A stretch of DNA of 40,923 bases from Saccharothrix sp. ST-888 (GTDB lineage Bacteria; Actinomycetota; Actinomycetes; Streptomycetales; Streptomycetaceae), in the NCBI RefSeq assembly GCF_000955975.1, contig NZ_JYJF01000061.1:1-40923 (forward strand). Direction: 5' to 3'. The position numbers and the translations under genes are program-made. A model generated the notes under the pieces. That model saw only the letters and a program-made list of their open reading frames with translations. It made no database searches and was not told the origin of the DNA. Positions 30,223 through 39,564 of the stretch are shown here, piece by piece (the first letter of the stretch is position 1; every line of letters begins with the position of its first letter).

Positions 30223-30678
30223 ATGTCCCAGGCTTCAGGTCCGCTCCACGACCCGTCGGGCCCGGCCCCCGCCCAGGGCGGGGGCTCGCACCGGCCGGAC
30301 CGTGCGGGCATCGTCACCGGCGTGGTGCTGTTCGCCGGGGTGATGATGCTGGTCAACGGGTTACTGGGGATTCTCCAGGGCATCGTGGCGGTGGCCAAGG
30401 ACAGCGTCTACGTCACCACCCGGCAGTACACCTTCGAGTTCAGCCTGACCGGCTGGGGCTGGATCCACATCGTGTGGGGCCTGGTCATCGCGGCAGTCGG
30501 TTACGGCGTGGTCAAGGGCGCCGCCTGGGGGCGGGTGCTCGCCATCCTGGTGGTCTCCGTCGGCCTGGCGCTGAACTTCATCTTCCTGCCGTACTACCCG
30601 CTCTGGTCACTGGTGGTGATCGCGATCGACGCCTTCATCCTCTGGGCGCTCTGCCTCTACCACTCCACCAGCGCCTGA
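30223..30678 (+). CDS. DUF7144-like four-helix membrane protein
   Basis: 151 residues from ATG 30223, with GGGAGGC upstream. A short Pro/Gly-rich cytoplasmic start is followed by four membrane helices: IVTGVVLFAGVMMLVNGLLG, WIHIVWGLVIAAVGYGVVKG, AILVVSVGLALNFIFL and VVIAIDAFILWALCLY. The YTFEFSLTGWGWIHI segment between helices 1 and 2 is the conserved family element. Function unknown; widely present in actinobacteria. It converges with htpX, 7 nt away. Confidence 0.86.
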   Translation: MSQASGPLHDPSGPAPAQGGGSHRPDRAGIVTGVVLFAGVMMLVNGLLGILQGIVAVAKDSVYVTTRQYTFEFSLTGWGWIHIVWGLVIAAVGYGVVKGAAWGRVLAILVVSVGLALNFIFLPYYPLWSLVVIAIDAFILWALCLYHSTSA

Positions 30679-30685
30679 CCTGCGC

Positions 30686-31549
30686 TCAGCGGTGGTAGCC
30701 ACCCATCCGCTCCAGGCGGGCGATCCGCTCGGCCATCGGCGGGTGGGTGGAGAACAGCCGGGCCCCGGCCTCGCCCGGACGGAACGGGCTGGCGATCATC
30801 ATGTGGCTGGCCGTCTGGAGCTGCGGCTCGGGCGGCAGCGGCAGCCGCTGGGTACCCAGCTCCAGCTTGCGCAGGGCGCCGGCCAGGGCGAGCGGGTCGC
30901 CGGTGATCCTGGCACCGTCCGCGTCGGCCTGGTACTCGCGGGAGCGGCTGACGGCGAGCTGGATCAGGGTGGCGGCGAGCGGGCCCAGGATCATGATGGC
31001 GAGCATCCCGAACAGGCCGGGCCCGTCGTCGTCCTCGCTGCGGCCGAACGGGATCAGCCAGGCGAAGTTCACCAGGAACATGATCACCGAGGCCAGCGCC
31101 CCGGCCACCGAGGAGATCAGGATGTCCCGGTTGTAGACGTGGCTGAGCTCGTGGCCGAGCACCCCGCGCAGCTCTCGCTCGTCCAGCAGCTGCAGGATCC
31201 CGTCGGTGCAGCAGACCGCGGCGTTGCGCGGGTTGCGGCCGGTGGCGAAGGCGTTCGGCGCCGGGGTCGGCGAGATGTACAGGCGGGGCATCGGCTGGCG
31301 GGCCGAGGTGGAGAGCTCACGGACGATCCGGTACAGCTGCGGCGCCTCGATCTCGCTCACCGGGCGGGCCCGCATCGCGCGCAGGGCCAGCTTGTCGCTG
31401 TTCCAGTACGCGTACGCGTTGGTACCGAGGGCGATGAGCAGAGCGAGCACGAAACCGGTACGCCCGAAGAAGCTGCCGATCACCAGGATCAGTGCGGACA
31501 GGCCGCCGAGCAGCGCGGCCGTTCTCAACCCGTTGTGCTGGCGGTGCAC
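30686..31549 (-). CDS. htpX: HtpX-like M48 metalloprotease
   Basis: 287 residues from a GTG at 31549, chosen because GGAGGG lies about 7 nt upstream and homology starts with HRQHNGLRTAALLGG; the ATG at 31591 would add 14 residues. The zinc motif HELSH (His133, Glu134, His137) and the third ligand Glu205 in SREYQAD are present. Four hydrophobic helices (two before, two after HELSH) hold it in the membrane. HtpX degrades misfolded membrane proteins. It lies downstream of nuoN, as in other streptomycetes, and may serve respiratory-complex quality control. Confidence 0.93.
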   Translation of the reverse strand: MHRQHNGLRTAALLGGLSALILVIGSFFGRTGFVLALLIALGTNAYAYWNSDKLALRAMRARPVSEIEAPQLYRIVRELSTSARQPMPRLYISPTPAPNAFATGRNPRNAAVCCTDGILQLLDERELRGVLGHELSHVYNRDILISSVAGALASVIMFLVNFAWLIPFGRSEDDDGPGLFGMLAIMILGPLAATLIQLAVSRSREYQADADGARITGDPLALAGALRKLELGTQRLPLPPEPQLQTASHMMIASPFRPGEAGARLFSTHPPMAERIARLERMGGYHR

Positions 31550-31676
31550 GGCAGGCCCTCCAAGTGGTGCGGTGGGAAGCCTTCGGTTCACATCCCTCTG
31601 GTGAGATCAACGGCGGGATGCGCCGAGTTCGTTCCCTTGTGCACCCGCCGGGCACCCGCCCGGGCCGTGCGCCGCC

Positions 31677-33305
31677 TCAGAACAGGCTGCCTCCGGCCAC
31701 CTGGAGCACCAGCTGCGGGGCCACCGAGAGCACGGCCGCGACGGCGGCGGTCAAGCCCAGCGTGGCCGCCAGCGGGGCCGGCAGCCGCCGCTCGGTGACC
31801 GGCTGCTCCGCCGGGGCGAACAGCTTGGCGGTCCAGACCAGGTAGTAGTACAGCGCGATCACGACGTTCACCGCCATCACCACGGCCAGCCAGCCGAGAC
31901 CGGCGTCCACGGCCGCCCGGAAGACCACCACCTTGCCGAACAGGCCGACGATGCCCGGGGGCAGACCGGCCAGGCAGAGCAGGAAGAAGGCGAGCGCGAG
32001 CGCCGTCCAGCGGCGGCGGGCGAACAGGCCCGCGTAGTCGTCCAGCCGGCTGCCGGTGCTGCGGCTGACCGCGGCGACCACGGCGAAGGCCCCGAGGTTC
32101 ACCACCCCGTAGATCAGCGCGTACACGACGGTGGCGCCGATCGGCTCGGCCGCCTCGGAGTACCCGGCGGCGGCCAGCGGGACCAGCAGGTAGCCGGCCT
32201 GGCCGACCGAGGACCAGGCCAGCAGCCGGACCGCGCTGTGCGGGGTGCCGCCGCGCTGGCGCAGCGCGGCCACGTTGCCCGCCGTCATGGTCAGCGCGGC
32301 GAGCACGGCCAGTGCCAGGCCCCAGGTGTGGCCGTACGGACGGAAGGCGATCGTGGTGACCAGGGCCAGGCCGGAGAGACCGGCGGCCTTGCCGACCACC
32401 GACAGGTAGCCGGCGATCGGGATCGGCGCACCGGTGTAGGTGTCGGGCAGCCAGAAGTGGAACGGGACGGCGGCGACCTTGAAGGCGAAGCCGACCAGGG
32501 TGAGCGCGGCGCCCGCCTCGGCCAGCGGCTTGAGCTGCGCCGGGGCGTGGGCCAGACCGTCGGCGATGGCGGACAGGTGCAGGCTGCCGGTGGCGGCGTA
32601 GACGAAGCTGACGCCGAGCAGCATCACGGCCGTCGCGGTGACCGAGGAGAGGAAGAACTTCAGCGCGGCCTCGGCACCCCGGCCGTCCCGGCGCAGGCCG
32701 ACCAGCGCGAAGGCGGGCAGCGAGGCCACCTCCAGGGCGATGATCAGCGTCGCCAGGTCCCGGGAGGCGGGCAGCAGGGCGGCCCCGGTGGCGCTGCTGA
32801 GCAGCAGGAACCAGTACTCGCCGCCGGGCAGCTTCTCCTCGTCCACGGTGTGGACGGAGAGCAGCGCCGCGATCAGCCCGCCGCCGAGCGCCAGCAGCTG
32901 GAAGGCCAGCGTGAAGTGGTCGGCGACGTACGAGCAGGCCCCGCTGCTCAGCGCCGCGTTGCCAGTGGCCCCTGCTACGTTCCGCAGGCAGAAGGTCGAC
33001 CGAGCGTCACCGTGGGCCAGCGGGAGGAGTGCGATGAGCGCGAGGGCGAGTCCGCCGACGGAGAGCCAGCCGAGGGCCCTCTTCCGCTCCGCCGGGAGGA
33101 AGAGGTCCGCGAGCAGCACGCCCAGCGCGGCCAGGGCGGCGATCAGCGGGGGTGCGATGGCCACCCAGTCGATCGACTGGACGAAGCTGCCCGGGGCGGC
33201 GGAAGCCAGCGAGGTGCTGGTCGCCATCGAGGTCACGGCGGGCACGGGCGAGGTCATGGCGGGCTGCCCCAGGAGGAGGTGAGAGCCGAGCAGGGTGCCG
33301 GGCAT
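31677..33305 (-). CDS. nuoN: NADH-quinone oxidoreductase subunit N
   Basis: 542 residues from ATG 33305, supported by GGAGGTG nine bases upstream; later in-frame ATGs at residues 17 and 27 are less likely. NuoN is one of three antiporter-like proton channels in the membrane arm of complex I. Key residues are visible: Glu192 (ALEVASLPAF) and Lys276 (FKVAAVPFHFWLPDTY). The gene is the last of the nuo run and starts 3 nt after nuoM. The N-terminus (about 1-40) is longer and Ser/Pro-rich, unlike the usual type. Confidence 0.95.
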   Translation of the reverse strand: MPGTLLGSHLLLGQPAMTSPVPAVTSMATSTSLASAAPGSFVQSIDWVAIAPPLIAALAALGVLLADLFLPAERKRALGWLSVGGLALALIALLPLAHGDARSTFCLRNVAGATGNAALSSGACSYVADHFTLAFQLLALGGGLIAALLSVHTVDEEKLPGGEYWFLLLSSATGAALLPASRDLATLIIALEVASLPAFALVGLRRDGRGAEAALKFFLSSVTATAVMLLGVSFVYAATGSLHLSAIADGLAHAPAQLKPLAEAGAALTLVGFAFKVAAVPFHFWLPDTYTGAPIPIAGYLSVVGKAAGLSGLALVTTIAFRPYGHTWGLALAVLAALTMTAGNVAALRQRGGTPHSAVRLLAWSSVGQAGYLLVPLAAAGYSEAAEPIGATVVYALIYGVVNLGAFAVVAAVSRSTGSRLDDYAGLFARRRWTALALAFFLLCLAGLPPGIVGLFGKVVVFRAAVDAGLGWLAVVMAVNVVIALYYYLVWTAKLFAPAEQPVTERRLPAPLAATLGLTAAVAAVLSVAPQLVLQVAGGSLF

Positions 33306-33308
33306 CGG

Positions 33309-34895
33309 TCAGCCACCTCCGAGGAGGTGCTTGACGGCGGGGTCGGACAGGCCGAGCAGGAGGGCGGGCCAGAGCCCGGCCACCAGGGTGAGCGCGGCGA
33401 GCGGGCTCCAGCTGACGGCCTCGTACGGACGGATGTCGGGGATCTCCGCGACCGGGGCGGGCTGCCCGGCGCCCTCCGGCCCGCCGGCGGGCGGGGCGGA
33501 CGGGTCGCCCATACAGACCCGCTTGACCACGAGCAGCAGATATCCGGCGGTGAGGAGGGTGCCGAGGCCGGCGATCACCATGTACGTCACGAAGGCGGGG
33601 CGGGACAGCCCGGCGGCCGGGTCGAAGGCTCCGAACATCGCGAGCAGCTCGCCCCAGAAGCCCGCCAGCCCGGGGAGGCCGAGGCTGGCGACGGCGGCGA
33701 AGGCGAGCAGTGCGCCGATCCGCGGTGCCCGGCCGTAGAGGGCCGCGCCGGTGGTACCTGCAAGCGTGTCCAGGTCCGCGGTGCCGTAGCGGTCCTTGAC
33801 GGCGCCGACCAGGAAGAAGAGCAGGCCGGTGATCAGACCGTGGGCGATGTTGGCGAAGAGCGCGCCGTTGACGCCCACCGGGGTGAGGGAGGCGATGCCC
33901 AGCAGCACGAAGCCCATGTGGCCGACGGAGGAGTACGCGATCAGGCGCTTGAGGTCGCCCTTGGCGCCCGGGCGGGCCAGCGCCAGGCAGGCCAGCGAGC
34001 CGTAGACGATGCCGACGGCCGCCAGCGCGCCCAGGTAGGGGGCGAAGGTGGCGGTGCCGTCCGGCACGATCGGGAGGAGGATCCGGACCAGGCCGTACGT
34101 ACCCATCTTCAGCAGCACACCGGCGAGCAGCACCGAGCCGACGGTGGGGGCCGAGGTGTGCGCGTCCGGGAGCCAGCTGTGCAGCGGCCAGGCGGGGGCC
34201 TTCACCGCCAGGCCGGCCACGATGGCGAGCGCGGCGATCACCTGGGTGGTGTGGCTGAGTCCGCTGCCGTGGGCGGCGGCGAGCTCGGTCATGTCGAAGG
34301 TGCCGGCCTGGGCGCCGATCAGCAGGAAGCCGAGCAGCATCACGGCGGAGCCGAGCAGCGTGTAGAGGATGAACCGGTTCGCGGCGGGCACCCGCTGCCC
34401 GCTGCCCCACCGGGCGATCAGGAAGTACATCGGGATCAGCACGATCTCGAAGGCCACGAAGAACAGCACCAGGTCGAGCACCGCGAAGGTGGCCAGCATG
34501 CCGACTTCGAGGAGCAGCAGCAGCCCGGTGAAGGAGCGGGCACTCGGGGTGCCCTCCCCGTCCGGAAGGCGCTTGGTGGAGTACACCGCGCACAGGAAGG
34601 TGAGCAGGGCGGTGAGCACGATCAGCGGCAGCGAGATGCCGTCCACCCCGAGGTGGAACCGGACGCCGATGGCCGGGATCCAGCGCAGGTCGGTGACGGC
34701 CTGCATCCGGCTCGGCGCGCCGTGGTCGAACCCGACCGCGAGTACGACGGTGAGCAGCAGGACGGCACCGGTGACCGCCACCCCGAGCCGCAGCGCACGC
34801 CGGTCGGCGGCCTGCGGGTCGGTGCCCAGCGGCGCGAGGGTGGCGACGGCACCGAGCAGCGGCAGCAGCAGGAGGGCGATGAGGACTGCGTTCAT
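33309..34895 (-). CDS. nuoM: NADH-quinone oxidoreductase subunit M
   Basis: 528 residues from ATG 34895 (GGAGCCCCC upstream). It is an antiporter-like proton channel of the membrane arm. The conserved Glu150 lies in FFVAFEIVLIPMYFLI and Lys232 in VKAPAWPLHSWLPDAH, so proton translocation looks intact. A hydrophilic loop near the end is Pro/Gly-rich. It lies 55 nt after nuoL, the longest gap within this operon. Confidence 0.96.
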   Translation of the reverse strand: MNAVLIALLLLPLLGAVATLAPLGTDPQAADRRALRLGVAVTGAVLLLTVVLAVGFDHGAPSRMQAVTDLRWIPAIGVRFHLGVDGISLPLIVLTALLTFLCAVYSTKRLPDGEGTPSARSFTGLLLLLEVGMLATFAVLDLVLFFVAFEIVLIPMYFLIARWGSGQRVPAANRFILYTLLGSAVMLLGFLLIGAQAGTFDMTELAAAHGSGLSHTTQVIAALAIVAGLAVKAPAWPLHSWLPDAHTSAPTVGSVLLAGVLLKMGTYGLVRILLPIVPDGTATFAPYLGALAAVGIVYGSLACLALARPGAKGDLKRLIAYSSVGHMGFVLLGIASLTPVGVNGALFANIAHGLITGLLFFLVGAVKDRYGTADLDTLAGTTGAALYGRAPRIGALLAFAAVASLGLPGLAGFWGELLAMFGAFDPAAGLSRPAFVTYMVIAGLGTLLTAGYLLLVVKRVCMGDPSAPPAGGPEGAGQPAPVAEIPDIRPYEAVSWSPLAALTLVAGLWPALLLGLSDPAVKHLLGGG

Positions 34896-34950
34896 CGGGG
34901 GCTCCAAGGGCGTGCTGCGGTGGACGGGGAGGAGGAGGGCGTACGGGTCA

Positions 34951-36981
34951 TCAGCCGACCGCCACCAGGACGGCGAGCAGGACGACACCGGCGAGCAGGG
35001 CGCTCAGATAGGCCTGCGCGTTGCCGTTCTGCGCGAGCCGGACGAGCCGGCCGAGCAGGTTGGCGCTGCCGCCCGCGCCGCGTACGTAGGTCTCGACGAC
35101 CTCGCGGTCCAGGAAACGGACCAGCTGTGCGGCTGCGACCGTCGGACGGACGAAGAGCACGCTGTAGAGCCGGTCCAGGTGGAAACCCTGCTGGGCAGGG
35201 CCGAAGAGCGGGCCGAGCAGGGTCCGCCCGGGGTCGGCGGCGGGAGCGCCCACCGGGGCCGGCGCCGGCTCGGCGGGCGCCGTGCGGGCGGCGCGGGCGT
35301 TGGCCGAGCTCCAGGCGGCGTACGCGATCAGGATCCCCGCCAGGGCGAGGCCGGTGCCGATCACGGCGGTGCCGGTGGAGGGCCGCAGCGAGCCGCCGTC
35401 CAGCAGGCTGGGCAGCCAGTCGGAGCGCAGTCCGGCGACGCCGAGCCCCATGGTCGGGACGGCGAGCACCCAGAGCGGCCAGCGCATGGCGGGCGGTTCG
35501 GGCTGCGTCGGGTCGGCCTCGTCGATCTCGGGCGAGTACGGCGCGCCTGCGGCGTGGCCGTCCGCCCGGCCGCCCGCCTGCTCGACCGCCGGGGCGGCGG
35601 GGGCGGCCGCGGCCGCCGGCGAGTGGAACGCGACCAGCCAGAGCCTGGTGGCGTACGCGGCGGTGATCAGCGCGGTGAGCGCGCCGGAGACCAGCACGAT
35701 CCACCCGGCGGCGCAGGGCACCGCCGAGGCCGGGCCCAGTCCGTTGGTGAGGGCCTCGCCGGTCGCGGCGTGCTCGGCGGCGGTGAGCACCGCCTCCTTG
35801 CTGAAGAACCCGGCGAACGGCGGCAGTCCGACCAGGGCGACCAGGGCGATGCCCATCGTCCAGTAGGCGTCGGGGACGCGCCTGCGCAGGCCCGGCATCC
35901 GGGACATGGCCGAGATGGAGTTGGTGTGCGCGGTGTGGATCACCACACCGGCGGTGAGGAACAGCAGCGCCTTGAAGGCGCCGTGGCTGACCAGGTGGAA
36001 GACGGCCGCGTCACGGTCCCCGCTGGCCAGCGCCCCGGCCATGTAGCCGAGCTGGCCGACGGTCGAGTAGGCGAGCACCCGTTTGAGGTCGTCCTGGGCG
36101 AGCGCGCACAGGGCGGACCCGACCATCGTGACGGCCGCCATCACCGAGAGCACCAGCAGCGCGGCACCGGAGAGCAGGAAGACCGGCAGCAGCCGGGCGA
36201 CCAGGTAGATACCGGCGGCGACCATGGTGGCGGCGTGGATCAGCGCGGAGACCGGCGTCGGACCGGCCATCGCGTCGGGGAGCCAGGTGTGCAGCGGGAA
36301 CTGCGCGCTCTTGCCGGCGACCCCGGCGAGCAGCAGCAGCGCGATCAGGGTCGGGTGGCCGAGCTTTCCGCCGGCCGCCGCCTCCAGCACACCGCTGATC
36401 CGGAACGTCCCGGCGTCCCCGGCGAGCAGGAAGATCCCGAACAGGAACGGGACGTCACCCAGCTTGGTGACCAGGAAGGCCTTGAGCGAGGCCGAGCGGG
36501 CATCGGCGCTCTCCCAGTGGTGGCCGATCAGGAAGTACGAGCAGATGCCCATGATCTCCCAGCCCACCAGCAGCACGATCAGGTCGCCGGAGTACACGAC
36601 CAGGAACATCGCGGCGGTGAAGAGCGAGACCAGCGCCGCGTACGAGGGGTAGCGCGGGTCGCCCTTCAGATAGGCCGTGGAGTAGACCTGCACGCAGGTG
36701 GCGACCAGGCCGACCAGCAGGGAGATCAGTGAGGTGAAGCCGTCCAGGTGGATGGCGAGCGAGATGTCGGGGCCGCCGGTCGGGGTGAGCCGGGTGGCGG
36801 CGTCCAGGCTCTGGCCGGTGCCCAGCTGGAGGGCGACGACCAGGGCGAGCACGGCCGAGGCGGCCACCGGCAGGATGGCCAGCGGCCGGGCGAAGCCGGG
36901 GGCGCGGCGGCCGGTGGCCAGGATCGCGGCCGCACCGAGCGCGGGCAGCGCCGGGACCAGGGCAGGGAGGGCGAGGTTCAT
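34951..36981 (-). CDS. nuoL: NADH-quinone oxidoreductase subunit L
   Basis: 676 residues from ATG 36981, which overlaps the nuoK stop (ATGA). It is the distal antiporter-like subunit and carries the long lateral helix that ties the membrane arm together. Glu142 (WEIMGICSYFLIG) and Lys224 (GKSAQFPLHTWLPDAM) are present. A low-complexity Ala/Pro insert (about 485-520) sits before the C-terminal helices. All three channel subunits thus keep their essential residues, arguing for a working pump. Confidence 0.97.
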   Translation of the reverse strand: MNLALPALVPALPALGAAAILATGRRAPGFARPLAILPVAASAVLALVVALQLGTGQSLDAATRLTPTGGPDISLAIHLDGFTSLISLLVGLVATCVQVYSTAYLKGDPRYPSYAALVSLFTAAMFLVVYSGDLIVLLVGWEIMGICSYFLIGHHWESADARSASLKAFLVTKLGDVPFLFGIFLLAGDAGTFRISGVLEAAAGGKLGHPTLIALLLLAGVAGKSAQFPLHTWLPDAMAGPTPVSALIHAATMVAAGIYLVARLLPVFLLSGAALLVLSVMAAVTMVGSALCALAQDDLKRVLAYSTVGQLGYMAGALASGDRDAAVFHLVSHGAFKALLFLTAGVVIHTAHTNSISAMSRMPGLRRRVPDAYWTMGIALVALVGLPPFAGFFSKEAVLTAAEHAATGEALTNGLGPASAVPCAAGWIVLVSGALTALITAAYATRLWLVAFHSPAAAAAPAAPAVEQAGGRADGHAAGAPYSPEIDEADPTQPEPPAMRWPLWVLAVPTMGLGVAGLRSDWLPSLLDGGSLRPSTGTAVIGTGLALAGILIAYAAWSSANARAARTAPAEPAPAPVGAPAADPGRTLLGPLFGPAQQGFHLDRLYSVLFVRPTVAAAQLVRFLDREVVETYVRGAGGSANLLGRLVRLAQNGNAQAYLSALLAGVVLLAVLVAVG

Positions 36982-37346
36982 GCGACGGCCCTGTCGTTCT
37001 GCACGGCGGCCTCCGGGGCGCTCTCGGGGGCGTCCTCGTTCGGGTCGCCGAGCGCCGTGAGCCGGTCGATGTCCGCCGTCCCCCTGGTCCGGAAGACCAG
37101 CAGGACGATGGCGAGACCGAGGCCGATCTCGGCGGCGGCGACGGTGATGGTGAAGAGCGTGAGCGCCTGCCCGGCGTGCAGCGAGTCGCGCAGCCAGGCG
37201 TCGAAGGCGACGAGGTTCAGGTTGACGGCGTTGAGCATCAGCTCGACGGACATCAGCACCAGGACGACATTGCGCCGGGCGAGCACGCCGTAGACGCCGA
37301 CGCTGAACAGCAGCGCGGCCAGGACGGCTGGGTACACGAGGTGCAT
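36978..37346 (-). CDS. nuoK: NADH-quinone oxidoreductase subunit K
   Basis: 122 residues, three membrane helices. The two proton-path glutamates are at Glu35 (SVELMLNAVNL) and Glu73 (AAEIGLGLAIVLLVF). The C-terminal tail (about 90-122) is longer and acidic compared with the usual 100-residue protein. Start ATG 37346 lies 6 nt after the nuoJ stop, and the stop overlaps nuoL. Confidence 0.96.
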   Translation of the reverse strand: MHLVYPAVLAALLFSVGVYGVLARRNVVLVLMSVELMLNAVNLNLVAFDAWLRDSLHAGQALTLFTITVAAAEIGLGLAIVLLVFRTRGTADIDRLTALGDPNEDAPESAPEAAVQNDRAVA

Positions 37347-37352
37347 CGGCGG

Positions 37353-38030
37353 TCAGCTCTCCTGCACGGGGGGCGTCGAGGCGGTGGGCCGCGCGGTGGT
37401 GGCACTGGCGGCCCGGCCGTTGGTACCGACCGGCTTGCCCGCGCGGAGCTTCCCGGCGCGCGGCTTCGGCACGCGTCCCTTGCCGGTCCGGGACAGCACG
37501 ATCGCGCCGACCAGCGCGGCCAGCAGCAGCACCGAGAGCGCCTCGAACGGCAGCACCCAGTACCGGAACAGGTACTCGCCGGTCACCCTGGTGCTGCCAC
37601 CGCCGGCGCCCAGGTCGACCCAGGAGGTCCGGAAGGCGTCCACGACCAGGGTGACCAGGGTGCCCGCGGCCGCCAGGGCCACCCCGAGGGCCACCCAGCG
37701 GTTGCCGGAGTTCGCGTCGGGCGAACGGCCGATCGGCGCCTTGGTGAGCATCAGCCCGAAGAGCACCAGGACGACCACCGAGCCGAGGTAGATCAGGACC
37801 TGCACCCAGGCGACGAACTCGGCCGTCAGCAGCAGGAACTCGATCGCCAGTCCGCCGAGCGCGACGACCAGCCAGAGCGCGGCGTGCACCAGCTGCCTGG
37901 TCGTCACCGAGATCACGGCGGAGCCCAGCACCGCCAGGCCGACCAGCAGGAAGACGATCTCCACGCCGGTCGGCGAGAGGAAGGACCGGGCAGCCGGGTC
38001 CAGCGAACCGGCAGCAGCCAGCAGACTCAT
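37353..38030 (-). CDS. nuoJ: NADH-quinone oxidoreductase subunit J
   Basis: 225 residues, five membrane helices. The conserved segment FVAWVQVLIYLGSVVVLVLFG (about 72-92; given as FVAWVQVLIYLGSVVV) forms the pi-bulge helix that takes part in coupling. A 50-residue Lys/Pro/Ala tail follows the last helix. The ATG at 38030 overlaps the nuoI stop. Confidence 0.96.
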   Translation of the reverse strand: MSLLAAAGSLDPAARSFLSPTGVEIVFLLVGLAVLGSAVISVTTRQLVHAALWLVVALGGLAIEFLLLTAEFVAWVQVLIYLGSVVVLVLFGLMLTKAPIGRSPDANSGNRWVALGVALAAAGTLVTLVVDAFRTSWVDLGAGGGSTRVTGEYLFRYWVLPFEALSVLLLAALVGAIVLSRTGKGRVPKPRAGKLRAGKPVGTNGRAASATTARPTASTPPVQES

Positions 38031-38605
38031 GCGGGCTCACCCCCGGCAGGCCCGGCCGCGACAGCCTCCGCCGCCGCGGCCTCGGCTGCGGCGGCCAGCT
38101 TGTCGGCGGCCTTTCGGGCCATGGCGATCTCCTTGGGGTCCTCGGCCGCCGGGTCGAGCGCGGGCGGCGGCGGCACCGTCCACATCCACTCCCGCAGCCG
38201 GTCCCGCTCGTGCGTCAGCTCCAGGATGTCGGTCTCCGCGTACTCGAACTCGGGCGACCAGAAGAGCGCGTCGAACGGGCAGACCTCGATGCAGATGCCG
38301 CAGTACATGCAGAGCGAGAAGTCGATCGCGAAGCGGTCCAGCACGTTGCGGGTGCGGGCGCGGGCGTTCGGCTCGGCGGCGGGCAGCGTCTCCTTGTGGG
38401 AGTCGATGTAGATGCACCAGTCGGGGCACTCACGGGCGCAGAGCATGCAGACCGTGCAGTTCTCCTCCAGCAGCGCGATCACGCCACGGGTACGCGGCGG
38501 CAGCTCGGGCTGTACCTCGGGGTACTGCGCGGTGACCGACCGCTTGGTCATCGTCCGCAGCGTGACGGCCAGGCCCTTGGCCAGACCACTGCCTGGAATG
38601 TTCAT
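38027..38605 (-). CDS. nuoI: NADH-quinone oxidoreductase subunit I (two 4Fe-4S clusters)
   Basis: 192 residues. Both ferredoxin motifs are complete: Cys50, 53, 56, 60 (ENCTVCMLCARECP) and Cys99, 102, 105, 109 (SLCMYCGICIEVCP). These hold clusters N6a and N6b, which pass electrons toward NuoB. An extra Cys64 follows the first motif (CPDWC). The C-terminal 35 residues are Ala/Glu-rich. ATG 38605 shares one base with the nuoH stop. Confidence 0.96.
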   Translation of the reverse strand: MNIPGSGLAKGLAVTLRTMTKRSVTAQYPEVQPELPPRTRGVIALLEENCTVCMLCARECPDWCIYIDSHKETLPAAEPNARARTRNVLDRFAIDFSLCMYCGICIEVCPFDALFWSPEFEYAETDILELTHERDRLREWMWTVPPPPALDPAAEDPKEIAMARKAADKLAAAAEAAAAEAVAAGPAGGEPA

Positions 38606-39564
38606 CAGGAGATCGCCACCTTGACGACGCCGGTGATGGCCAGCTGGAGCAGCGCGAGCGGGATCAGGCAGGTCCACGCGAAACGCATCAGCTGGTCCTC
38701 GCGCAGGCGGGGGTAGGTGACCCGGAGCCAGATCACCACGAAGGCCAGTGCAAAGGTCTTGAGCAGGGTCCACAGCCAGCCTAGGCTCTCGGGCATCGGG
38801 CCGTGCCAGCCGCCCAGGAAGAGCACCGCGGTCAGTGCGGAGATCACCAGGATGCCCGCGTACTCGGAGAGCAGGAAGAACGCGAAGCGCAGCCCGGTGT
38901 ACTCGGTGTACGCGCCGAAGATGATCTCGGAGTCGGCCACCGGCATGTCGAACGGCGGACGCTGCAGCTCGGCCAGGCCGGCCGTGAAGAAGACGAACGC
39001 GCCGATCAGCTGCCACGGCACCCACCACCAGTGGAAGGCACCCAGGATGCCCGGCAGCGAGAGCGTGCCCGCCGCCATCGCCACCGAGGCGGCGGCGAGC
39101 AGCATCGGCAGCTCGTACGACATCAGCTGAGCGGCCGTCCGCAGACCGCCGAGCAGCGAGAACTTGTTGGCGGACGCCCAGCCGGCCATCAGCGAGCCGA
39201 GCACGCCGATGCCCATCACCGCGAGTACGAAGATCAGACCGGCGTCCACCGCCTGTCCGACGAAGCCCTCCGGACCGACCGGGATGACCAGCAGCACGAG
39301 CATGTACGGCAGCAGCGCGACGGCCGGAGCCAGCTGGAAGACCCTGCGGTCCGCGTCGAGCGGGACCACGTCCTCCTTCTGCGCGAACTTGACGCCGTCG
39401 GCGACCAGCTGCGCCCAGCCGTGGAAACCACCCGCGTACATCGGGCCGAGGCGGCCCTGCATGTGGGCCATCACCTTGTGCTCGGTCTGGCCGATGATCA
39501 GCGGGAAGGTCAGGAAGACGACCACCACGGCGACGCAGCGGAGCAGCGTGTCGAGCAGGCTCAT
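38605..39564 (-). CDS. nuoH: NADH-quinone oxidoreductase subunit H
   Basis: 319 residues, eight membrane helices. NuoH forms the quinone entry with NuoB and NuoD. The conserved part MQGRLGPMYAGGFHGWAQL (about 35-53) and the acidic loop (AELQRPPFDMPVADSEIIFG, about 200-220) are present. Its ATG overlaps the nuoC stop (ATGA), so no gene can lie between nuoC and nuoH here; nuoD, usually found there, is absent from this stretch. Confidence 0.96.
   Translation of the reverse strand: MSLLDTLLRCVAVVVVFLTFPLIIGQTEHKVMAHMQGRLGPMYAGGFHGWAQLVADGVKFAQKEDVVPLDADRRVFQLAPAVALLPYMLVLLVIPVGPEGFVGQAVDAGLIFVLAVMGIGVLGSLMAGWASANKFSLLGGLRTAAQLMSYELPMLLAAASVAMAAGTLSLPGILGAFHWWWVPWQLIGAFVFFTAGLAELQRPPFDMPVADSEIIFGAYTEYTGLRFAFFLLSEYAGILVISALTAVLFLGGWHGPMPESLGWLWTLLKTFALAFVVIWLRVTYPRLREDQLMRFAWTCLIPLALLQLAITGVVKVAIS

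Noticed and set aside
32238..35666. A plus-strand open frame of over 1,100 codons opposite nuoN-nuoL
   Set aside because: It is an antisense shadow produced by high GC. The composition is Gly/Arg/Gln/His-rich without any domain, and the opposite strand has clear nuo genes. The same applies to other long antisense frames here, for example opposite the first permease and the amidohydrolase.
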